Of a stretch of DNA of 64,000 nt, positions 57,622 through 64,000 are shown piece after piece; within the stretch, counting starts at the first letter, position 1; each line of letters starts with the position of its first letter. The DNA is from Oceanobacillus sojae (GTDB lineage: Bacteria; Bacillota; Bacilli; Bacillales; Amphibacillaceae), in assembly GCF_900162665.1 (NCBI RefSeq), contig NZ_LT727810.1:527067-591066 (forward strand). Reading direction: 5' to 3'. The notes beneath the pieces were generated by a model, which was given only the letters and a program-made list of their open reading frames with translations, did not search any database and had not been told where the DNA came from. Made by a program: the position numbers and the translations under genes.

Positions 57622-60027
57622 ATGAAAAGAAAGCTCGTAATGATTGGAAATGGAATGGCTGGAGTCAGATGTATAGAAGAAATTTTAAAAAGAGATAAAG
57701 AAACCTTTGAAATAACGATTATAGGTGACGAACCTTATCCAAATTACAATCGGATTATGCTTTCACATGTTTTGCAGGGAAAAACAGAGGTATCTGAAAT
57801 TAATATGAATGATTGGGAATGGTATCAGAAAAATGAAATTACACTGTTTGCCAGTGAAAAAGTAACGGAAATAAAAACAGTAGAGAAAATAATTAAGACG
57901 GATAAAGACAGAATTATCCCTTATGATGAATTAATTGTAGCAACAGGATCCAGTGCATTTATTTTACCTGTACCCGGAAGTGAATTGGAAGGTGTAATAG
58001 GCTTTAGAAACATTCAGGATACAGAATTTATGATTGACACATCAAAGCGCTATAAAAAAGCAGCTGTTATTGGCGGCGGACTCCTGGGGTTGGAAGCAGC
58101 CAGAGGATTAATGGATCGGGGTATGCAGGTTCAGGTTATACACCTGATGCCAAGACTGATGGAACAGCAATTAGATAGCCCGGCAGCCAAAATGCTCAAG
58201 AAGGATTTAGAAGCACAGGGAATGGAATTTCTAATGGAAAAGCAGACAGCTGAAATTTATGGAGAAGAACGGGTGGAAGGAATTACCTTTTCAGATGACT
58301 CTTCTATCGAATGTGATCTTGTAGTGATGGCGGTTGGAATCCGGCCAAATGTCGCTTTAGCTAAGCAGGCTGGGCTGAACGTCAACCGGGGAATCGTTGT
58401 GAATGATCAGATGCAGACTTCTGTTCCTTCCGTTTATGCAGTAGGAGAATGTGCAGAGCATAACGGTATCACCTATGGACTGGTTGCCCCGCTTTACGAG
58501 CAGGGTCTGGAACTGGCGAAGCATTTAACAGAAGAGAAAACAGCTGGATATCATGGCAGTATTTTATCCACACAACTAAAAGTTGCGGGCTGTGATTTAT
58601 TCTCAGGAGGAAAAATTGAAGAGGATGAAAGTACAGATGCAATTATCGTTCAGGATCAATTTTCCGGAGTGTATAAGAAGGTCCTTGTTTCAGATAACAA
58701 AGTAGTCGGTGTCGTGCTTTATGGTGATGCTTCAGACGGAACCCGGCTGTTCAGTATGCTGAAGAAAGAAACAGATATCAGTGAGTTTACAAGTGCAGCT
58801 GTTCTGCAAAAAGCAGGAGAAGATGCGGCAGAAGAGATGATAGCTGAGATGAGCCCGGATGAAACAGTCTGCGGCTGTAATGGTGTCACAAAAGGAACCA
58901 TTGTCCAGGCTATTCTGGAACAGGATTTAAAATCATTTGAGGAAGTAAAAATCTGTACGAAGGCTGGTGCTTCCTGTGGGAAATGTAAGGGAGTGGTAGA
59001 AGGCATTCTTTCCCATACGCTGGGAGACAGCTTTGACCCTACTGCGGTAAAGACTGGCATGTGTGGATGTACCATGCTGACACGGGACGAAGTCGTAGAG
59101 GAAATCAAAGAGAAAGGTTTGCAATCGCCGAGGGAAGTCCGTAATGTACTCGGATTTGCAAATGAGGAAGGCTGTCATGTCTGCCGTCCGGCGCTCAATT
59201 ATTATATGAGAATGATCAGACCGGGAGAATATGAAGATGACAAAGCTTCCCGTTTAGTAAATGAACGGATGAACGGTAATATTCAAAACAACGGTACCTT
59301 CTCTGTTGTTCCACGAATGTATGGCGGTACAACAACTGGTGATGATTTGATCCGGCTGGGAGAGGTTGCGAACAAATATAATGTGCCATTAGTAAAAATC
59401 ACCGGTGCAAGCAGGGTTGGATTATATGGGGTAAAAAAGGAAGATATACCGCAAGTATGGGAAGACCTTGGCATGCGTTCCGGATATGCTTACTCCAAAT
59501 CATTGCGAAATGTAAAATCCTGTGTCGGCGCTCAATTTTGCCGCTTCGGCACCCAAGATTCACTGGGGCTCGGAATCCGTCTGGAGAAAGAGCTGGAGAT
59601 GGTGGATACGCCGCATAAAATGAAGATAGGTGTGTCAGGATGTCCCCGTAATTGCGCAGAGGCATTAACTAAGGATTTTGGCGTTGTCTGTGTGGAAAAC
59701 GGGTTTCAGCTTTACTTTGGAGGGAATGGAGGAACTGAAGTCCGTGAGTGTGACTCCTTTACAACTGTGAAGACGGAAGAAGAAGTAATCACCATGGCAA
59801 CAGCTTATATGCAGTATTACCGGGAAACAGGTATTTATAATGAGAGAACTGCGCCTTGGGTCGATCGGATCGGGGCGGAAAATATTAAACTTGTTCTTTT
59901 AAATGAAAAACAGAATGCTGAATTAGTAGAACGATTCCATCATGCAAAAAATACGTATGAAGAAGCGTGGAACAGCACACTTAAAAATAGAAAAGAAAAA
60001 GAGATGTATGAAATTGTGAAAAAGTGA
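57622..60027 (+). CDS. nirB: Nitrite reductase [NAD(P)H], large subunit
   Basis: An 801-residue siroheme enzyme that reduces nitrite to ammonium (NasD/NirB). Order: FAD/NADH oxidoreductase (about 1-310; IGNGMAGVRC at 6 and GGGLLGLEAARGL near 150), BFD-like [2Fe-2S] region (CGCNG ... CTKAGASCGKCKG, about 415-455), a second cysteine cluster (CGCTM ... CHVCRP, about 478-520), then the siroheme/4Fe-4S domain (CVGAQFCRFG near 634, GVSGCPRNC near 672). ATG 57622 follows TTGGAGGG; the frame is open upstream through the Fnr boxes. First gene of the operon. Confidence 0.96.
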   Translation: MKRKLVMIGNGMAGVRCIEEILKRDKETFEITIIGDEPYPNYNRIMLSHVLQGKTEVSEINMNDWEWYQKNEITLFASEKVTEIKTVEKIIKTDKDRIIPYDELIVATGSSAFILPVPGSELEGVIGFRNIQDTEFMIDTSKRYKKAAVIGGGLLGLEAARGLMDRGMQVQVIHLMPRLMEQQLDSPAAKMLKKDLEAQGMEFLMEKQTAEIYGEERVEGITFSDDSSIECDLVVMAVGIRPNVALAKQAGLNVNRGIVVNDQMQTSVPSVYAVGECAEHNGITYGLVAPLYEQGLELAKHLTEEKTAGYHGSILSTQLKVAGCDLFSGGKIEEDESTDAIIVQDQFSGVYKKVLVSDNKVVGVVLYGDASDGTRLFSMLKKETDISEFTSAAVLQKAGEDAAEEMIAEMSPDETVCGCNGVTKGTIVQAILEQDLKSFEEVKICTKAGASCGKCKGVVEGILSHTLGDSFDPTAVKTGMCGCTMLTRDEVVEEIKEKGLQSPREVRNVLGFANEEGCHVCRPALNYYMRMIRPGEYEDDKASRLVNERMNGNIQNNGTFSVVPRMYGGTTTGDDLIRLGEVANKYNVPLVKITGASRVGLYGVKKEDIPQVWEDLGMRSGYAYSKSLRNVKSCVGAQFCRFGTQDSLGLGIRLEKELEMVDTPHKMKIGVSGCPRNCAEALTKDFGVVCVENGFQLYFGGNGGTEVRECDSFTTVKTEEEVITMATAYMQYYRETGIYNERTAPWVDRIGAENIKLVLLNEKQNAELVERFHHAKNTYEEAWNSTLKNRKEKEMYEIVKK

Positions 60028-60077
60028 ACAATGAGCTGTATGAAGATATGATACTTTTATAAAAGGAGGTTCTAATC

Positions 60078-60395
60078 ATGGAAGCAAGTAAAGAGAAGAT
60101 AAAAATCATTAAATTGGAGGATTTGCCAAAGCAGATCGGGAAGGAAGTCCATGTGAACGGGGCGTCTATTGCGCTATTTCATTTGACCAGCGGAGAGGTT
60201 CATGCGGTTGGAAGCAAATGTCCGCATGCCGGCGGTCCTCTAGCCGAAGGAATTGTTTCCGGAGAGTTTGTCTTTTGTCCGCTCCATAACCGGAAAATTT
60301 CACTGCTCACTGGAGAAGTGCAAGCGCCGGATGACGGCTGCGTAACTACCTATGAAACGGAAGTTATAGATGGTTATGTGCACATAACGGTGTAG
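60078..60395 (+). CDS. nirD: Nitrite reductase small subunit (Rieske-type)
   Basis: A 105-residue NirD/NasE protein with a Rieske-like fold. The 2Fe-2S ligands CPHAGG (about 46) and CPLHNRK (about 67) are present. It is the partner subunit of NirB. Start after AAAAGGAGGTTCTAATC; the next gene begins two bases after its stop. Confidence 0.93.
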   Translation: MEASKEKIKIIKLEDLPKQIGKEVHVNGASIALFHLTSGEVHAVGSKCPHAGGPLAEGIVSGEFVFCPLHNRKISLLTGEVQAPDDGCVTTYETEVIDGYVHITV

Positions 60396-60397
60396 CC

Positions 60398-61807
60398 ATG
60401 GAAAAGCCAAAGGGGTTTGTTTCATTTGTCGGTGCCGGCCCTGGAGATACTGGGCTGGTGACTAAAAAAGGAATTCAATGTTTAAAAGAGGCGGATATCA
60501 TTTTGTATGATCGTCTGGCGAATCCAAGGCTGCTGCGCAATGCGAAGGATACCTGTCAATTTATATATTGCGGGAAGCTGCCGGAGAGACATACAATGCG
60601 GCAGGAAAAGATAAATAAACTGCTCGTTCAATACGCGAGCGAAGGCTGCTGCGTGGTCCGGTTAAAAGGTGGCGATCCTTCCGTTTTCGGAAGAGTGGGC
60701 GAGGAGGCGGAAGAGCTTGCCGCTAATGATATTGCATTTGAAATAGTTCCAGGTATTACCTCCAGCATTGCGGCGGCAGCCTATGCAGGAATCCCTGTTA
60801 CTCACCGCGATTACAGCACCAGCCTGACCCTCAGAACAGGGCATACCTGTGAAAGTAATGCCGCTTTGCATAGTGATAGACAGCTGCTGGGAGATACCAT
60901 CGCCTATTATATGGGCATGAGAAAAATGCTGATTAATTGCAGAGAGTTGATAAAGCAGGGAAAGCCGGCTGATACCAAAGTAGCTATTATCCAGTGGGGA
61001 ACGTTAGGGAAACAAAAAGTAGTTGAAGGAACATTGGAAACCATTCAGGCTGTCATTGAAAAAGGACATATTGAAAGTCCTGCGATGATGATTGTCGGCG
61101 ATGTCGTGGGGCTAAGAAAGAAGCTGATCTGGTTTGATAAGAAAAAGTTCAGCGGAAGAAGAATTCTTATTGCTAAAGCATCTGGAATTCCGTTTGCTCT
61201 GGAGAATTATTTTACAAACCTCGGAGCAGAAGCTTATTCCTTTCCAGTATGGAAGCAAAAGGTTCACTTATTTACGAAGGAAGAGCTAAAAGCGATCATG
61301 CATGCATATCGGCTCACTTTTACAAATGCGACCAGTGTAGATATTCTATTTCAGCAATACAGCCAGGCTCATTATGATATTCGTGATCTGCCGCGTAATA
61401 TAGAATACCGGACAGAGCAGACAAGAAAAGCGTTAGCAGCGAGAGGAATTATGGCGGACAAAGCCGAAGATAGCAGCAATGCCTCTTCGATAGTAATTGG
61501 TGCACAATCGGATACATGGCATGAAAAGGAAGCTTATTCTACCCATGAGTGGCTGATTGATGAACGTTTTGATGAAATCAATGTACGAATGCTGACTGAA
61601 GATGATTGGGAAACAGTTATTTTTCCAAATAAAGCAGCAGTGAAAAGCTTTGCAAAAGAGGTAAAGAACCTTGGCATGCACCATCTGTTGAATATTAAAT
61701 TCGCATATATAGGAGAGTCAGTAAAGGAATACGCCATGGAGCAAGGGTTCAGTATGATAGATGAAGCGGTTCAGTCGGAATTAAAACGAATGAATTGGAG
61801 GAATTAA
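60398..61807 (+). CDS. sumT: Uroporphyrinogen-III C-methyltransferase with HemD-like C-terminal domain
   Basis: A 469-residue fusion. The N-terminal 245 residues are a SUMT (CobA/NasF): FVGAGPGDTGLVTKKG at 10, DRLANPRLL near 42, RLKGGDPSVFGR near 87 and VPGITSSIAAAAYAG near 115. The C-terminal part (about 252-469) resembles uroporphyrinogen-III synthase, but weakly conserved, as in B. subtilis NasF. It makes precorrin-2, the first step from uroporphyrinogen III to siroheme, the cofactor of NirB. Its start at 60398 leaves no room for a ribosome site, so translation is coupled to nirD. Confidence 0.92.
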   Translation: MEKPKGFVSFVGAGPGDTGLVTKKGIQCLKEADIILYDRLANPRLLRNAKDTCQFIYCGKLPERHTMRQEKINKLLVQYASEGCCVVRLKGGDPSVFGRVGEEAEELAANDIAFEIVPGITSSIAAAAYAGIPVTHRDYSTSLTLRTGHTCESNAALHSDRQLLGDTIAYYMGMRKMLINCRELIKQGKPADTKVAIIQWGTLGKQKVVEGTLETIQAVIEKGHIESPAMMIVGDVVGLRKKLIWFDKKKFSGRRILIAKASGIPFALENYFTNLGAEAYSFPVWKQKVHLFTKEELKAIMHAYRLTFTNATSVDILFQQYSQAHYDIRDLPRNIEYRTEQTRKALAARGIMADKAEDSSNASSIVIGAQSDTWHEKEAYSTHEWLIDERFDEINVRMLTEDDWETVIFPNKAAVKSFAKEVKNLGMHHLLNIKFAYIGESVKEYAMEQGFSMIDEAVQSELKRMNWRN

Positions 61808-61808
61808 C

Positions 61809-62600
61809 ATGTTTGATGCAGTGGTTTATATTGGCCATGGAAGCCGTCGCGAAGAGGGGAATGCGCAATTTAAGCGGTTTATTGAATCGGTTATGGAAGA
61901 TATCGATAATCCGAATCAGGAAATAGCTTTTTTGGAGTTAACAAAACCAACCATTTCGGAAACACTTGAAAAATTAATAGCTCGAGGAGCGAAACGTTTT
62001 TTGATTGTTCCTGTGCTTCTTTTTTCAGCTCTTCATCATAAATTGGATATTCCGGAAGAGTTAGGCTTTATTCAAAGAAGATATCCTTTTGTTTCGTTTA
62101 AAATGACAGAACCTTTTGGTACACATCCTTATATGATTGACCTTGTAGTGAAACGTATTAAAGCTGAAAAACATGAGCAGAATACAGCAATTTTGCTTGT
62201 GGGCAGAGGAAGCAGTCATCTTGGACCTATTCAAGGGTTACAGCAGATTGGAAGAAAGGTCGAACAGAAATCAGGCATTCCAGTGTATACAGCATTTCTC
62301 AAGCTTGGCAAACCGAGTATGGAGGAGGCGATGGCCTTTCTTCCCTATAGATATAAAAAGGTCTATGTGATGCCTTACCTGTTATTTACAGGTCTGCTGC
62401 TTGAAAAAATAAAACAGACTGTCTTCTACTCAAAGGATACCTTTGATATCTGTCAAAACTTAGAATTTGATGAGCTGATGAGAAAAACATTAATCAAACG
62501 GATGGAGGAAGCACGAGATGGAGAAGCTGTATCCGGTAATGATGAACCTGAACGGAAAGAAGGCAGTGATTATCGGCGGAGGAAAAATAGCTCTGCGTAA
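61809..62600 (+). CDS. sirB: Sirohydrochlorin ferrochelatase (SirB/CbiX)
   Basis: A 263-residue CbiX-family chelatase that inserts iron into sirohydrochlorin. The catalytic His motif YIGHGSRREEGNAQF (about residue 10) and RFLIVPVLLFSALHHKLDIP with the second His (about 64-82) are clear; a second CbiX half follows (VGRGSSHLG near 132, VMPYLLFTG near 190). The last 25 residues (GEAVSGNDEPERKEGSDYRR and beyond) are read from DNA that also codes for sirC; this overlap of 83 bases is unusually long and suggests that the native stop was lost. Confidence 0.92.
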   Translation: MFDAVVYIGHGSRREEGNAQFKRFIESVMEDIDNPNQEIAFLELTKPTISETLEKLIARGAKRFLIVPVLLFSALHHKLDIPEELGFIQRRYPFVSFKMTEPFGTHPYMIDLVVKRIKAEKHEQNTAILLVGRGSSHLGPIQGLQQIGRKVEQKSGIPVYTAFLKLGKPSMEEAMAFLPYRYKKVYVMPYLLFTGLLLEKIKQTVFYSKDTFDICQNLEFDELMRKTLIKRMEEARDGEAVSGNDEPERKEGSDYRRRKNSSA

Positions 62601-63006
62601 AGCAAAGGGGCTGGCAGGTACAGGTGTTAAAATAGTCGTAGTCAGCCCGGGTATACGGGAAGAGTTATTTAAACTGCATGATGTGGTGTGGAAGCAGAAA
62701 GAATTTGAAGCAACAGATATAAAGGGAGCACATCTTATTTTTGCAGCGACAGATAACAAAGCAATAAATAAGTATGTTTGCCAGTGTGCTGCAGCAAATC
62801 AGTGGGTTAATGATACGAGTGAAAGCGAGCGGTCTGATTTTATCACTCCGGCAGTAGTCAGACGGGATAAATTTATCCTGGCAATTTCTACATCTGGTGC
62901 CAGTCCGGAGCTTGCCAAAGAATTGAAAGCTGAACTGGAAACCCGCTATAACGGCAATCTGGGGTATACTGTAGACATGTATGCAAATAGGAGGAATAAA
63001 AAATGA
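62518..63006 (+). CDS. sirC: Precorrin-2 dehydrogenase (SirC)
   Basis: A 162-residue NAD-dependent enzyme converting precorrin-2 to sirohydrochlorin (YlnF/SirC type, short form). Rossmann motif VIIGGGKIALRKAKGL near residue 18, conserved NDTSESERSDFITPAVVRR near 97 and ISTSGASPELAKEL near 122. Start after GGATGGAGGAAGCACGAG, within the 3' end of sirB in another frame. The three genes sumT-sirB-sirC make the complete siroheme pathway. Confidence 0.93.
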   Translation: MEKLYPVMMNLNGKKAVIIGGGKIALRKAKGLAGTGVKIVVVSPGIREELFKLHDVVWKQKEFEATDIKGAHLIFAATDNKAINKYVCQCAAANQWVNDTSESERSDFITPAVVRRDKFILAISTSGASPELAKELKAELETRYNGNLGYTVDMYANRRNKK

Positions 63007-63821
63007 TGGAGACAATAACCACTTTCAGCAACACTGCTGTTTCCAAGGTAAAACAATTGAATCATAGTAAAAGTAAGTATCTGATGATGACAATGCTGGC
63101 AGGATTTTTTGTGGGACTCGGTATCATTTTGATTTTTACTATCGGCGGTATGCTTGCCCCGACTGGTTTTGCCGGAACATCTATTGTAATGGGAGTATCC
63201 TTTGGGATAGCATTGAGCCTGGTCATTATGGCAGGATCTGATTTATTTACAGGGAATAATATGATCATGACGATTGGTTTTTTAACGAAAAAAACAAAGA
63301 TTGTAGATGTGCTTCGTATCTGGGTATTCAGTTATTTTGGTAACTTTGTTGGAGCAGTTATTGTGGCCGGGTTATTCTTTTATTCCGGGCTTGCAACAGG
63401 AGGAACGGCTGATTTTATAATTTCCTCGGCAGGAGCAAAAATGAATGGAGCATTTATGGAGCTGTTTGTCCGCGGTATTCTGTGTAATATTCTTGTCTGT
63501 CTGGCAGTATGGTGTTCTGTGAAGCTGAAGGACGAAACAGCGAAGCTTATTATGATTTTCTGGTGTCTATTCGCTTTTATCACATCTGGATTTGAGCACA
63601 GTGTGGCAAATATGACTGTACTGACAACGGCCTTAATGATCCCGCATCCGGAAACGATTTCCTTAGCAGGACTTGCTGCAAACTTAATTCCGGTATCACT
63701 TGGTAATATTGTCGGCGGAGCTGTTTTTATTGGAGCTGCTTATTGGTATGGAATTACACAGAAAAATTCACATGTGCAGTCTGAGTCCGCTGTTGACCAG
63801 AAATTTAAGAAAGAAGCATAA
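63003..63821 (+). CDS. nirC: Formate/nitrite transporter family protein (NirC)
   Basis: A 272-residue FNT-family channel with about six spans. Signature parts: GFFVGLGIILIFTIGG near 33, LVIMAGSDLFTGNNMIM near 73, GNFVGAVI near 112, GILCNILVCLAVW near 158 and GFEHSVANMT (His near 200). In this operon it most likely brings nitrite to the cytoplasmic NirBD. The start overlaps the sirC stop (ATGA); AGGAGG lies ten bases ahead. Confidence 0.93.
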   Translation: MMETITTFSNTAVSKVKQLNHSKSKYLMMTMLAGFFVGLGIILIFTIGGMLAPTGFAGTSIVMGVSFGIALSLVIMAGSDLFTGNNMIMTIGFLTKKTKIVDVLRIWVFSYFGNFVGAVIVAGLFFYSGLATGGTADFIISSAGAKMNGAFMELFVRGILCNILVCLAVWCSVKLKDETAKLIMIFWCLFAFITSGFEHSVANMTVLTTALMIPHPETISLAGLAANLIPVSLGNIVGGAVFIGAAYWYGITQKNSHVQSESAVDQKFKKEA

Positions 63822-63828
63822 GTATTTA

Positions 63829-63874
63829 AAAAAAGGTATGTTGCCCATTGTAAAATGAGTATCATATCTTTTTT
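63829..63874 (+). terminator. Terminator of the nir operon
   Basis: AAAAAAGGTATG (63829-63840) is complementary to CATATCTTTTTT (63863-63874), with one G-U pair. Confidence 0.75.
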
Positions 63875-63979
63875 GTTGCAGGAAACAATGGATTATTACT
63901 TAAACGTGTATTGTTCAGGCAGGAGTTACAGCAATCATGTAGAAATGATTAAAGAGGGGACAAACAGGTTGGAATACCT

Positions 63980-64000
63980 GTAGAAGGGAGGAGACAACAT
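63980..64000 (+). other. Ribosome binding site and first bases of the next gene
   Basis: GAAGGGAGGAGACAACAT ends the window. The strong AGGGAGGAG with eight-base spacing suggests that a gene starts with AT(G) at 63999. The hairpin CAGGT-TGGAAT-ACCTG (63967-63982) stands before it. Confidence 0.45.

Overview
The window looks like chromosomal DNA of an AT-rich member of the Bacillaceae, most likely Oceanobacillus or a close relative. Reasons: a B. subtilis-like order of core genes (uvrA end, hprK-lgt-yvoD-ppaX-yvoF, trxB-rapZ-yvcK-whiA-crh-clpP, cggR-gapA-pgk-tpiA-gpmI-eno, secG-est-rnr-smpB-ssrA), Shine-Dalgarno sites of AGGAGG type, a T-box leader, CcpA/CtsR/CggR-type control sites, and a tmRNA tag (GKENNQPVLAAA) very like the one I remember for Oceanobacillus.

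Layout. 1-6.0 kb: end of uvrA, yojF-bshB2 (bacillithiol), yvlC-yvlD behind a sigma-W-type promoter, three accessory genes (WYL regulator, GyrI-like, MepB), then decayed DNA with two pseudogenes and two tiny membrane genes. 6-13 kb: T-box-controlled argS (minus strand) and the hprK-lgt-yvoD-ppaX-yvoF-glpP cluster. 13-21.9 kb: glpD behind a GlpP-type leader terminator, a TPR gene, trxB, rapZ-yvcK-whiA-crh, tRNA-Arg(CCG) and CtsR-controlled clpP. 22.2-28.3 kb: a second glpP-like gene, then a CcpA-site/attenuator-controlled ABC importer (binding protein, ATPase, fused permease) and a HAD-IIA phosphatase. I regard this as the most interesting unit: it looks like an organophosphate uptake system under its own GlpP-like antiterminator. 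28.3-34.4 kb: aroK, an RNase H-like gene, a His-rich lipoprotein, a fumarylacetoacetase-family gene, sigL, a glutaredoxin-like gene, and a TnpB-only IS200/IS605-type element.

34.5-41.9 kb: the glycolytic cggR-gapA-pgk-tpiA-gpmI-eno cluster, split between gapA and pgk by a terminator and a MITE. 41.9-47.8 kb: small accessory genes (including an XRE regulator preceded by two copies of a palindrome), a YusW-like relic, a methyltransferase, a GNAT protein, a solitary ptsI and a lysophospholipase-like gene. 48-53 kb: secG-est-rnr-smpB-ssrA. 53-57.3 kb: grpB-like gene, relics, an Ltp-repeat surface protein, a frameshifted small secreted protein and a serine hydrolase. 57.5-63.9 kb: an assimilatory/anaerobic nitrite reduction operon, nirB-nirD-sumT-sirB-sirC-nirC, preceded by two perfect Fnr-type boxes.

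A family of short palindromic elements (MITE-like; ends GTTCAAAAAGTCC and GGACTTTTTGAAC) occurs four to five times, always between genes and usually just after a terminator. No CRISPR array, rRNA operon, prophage or origin of replication was seen.
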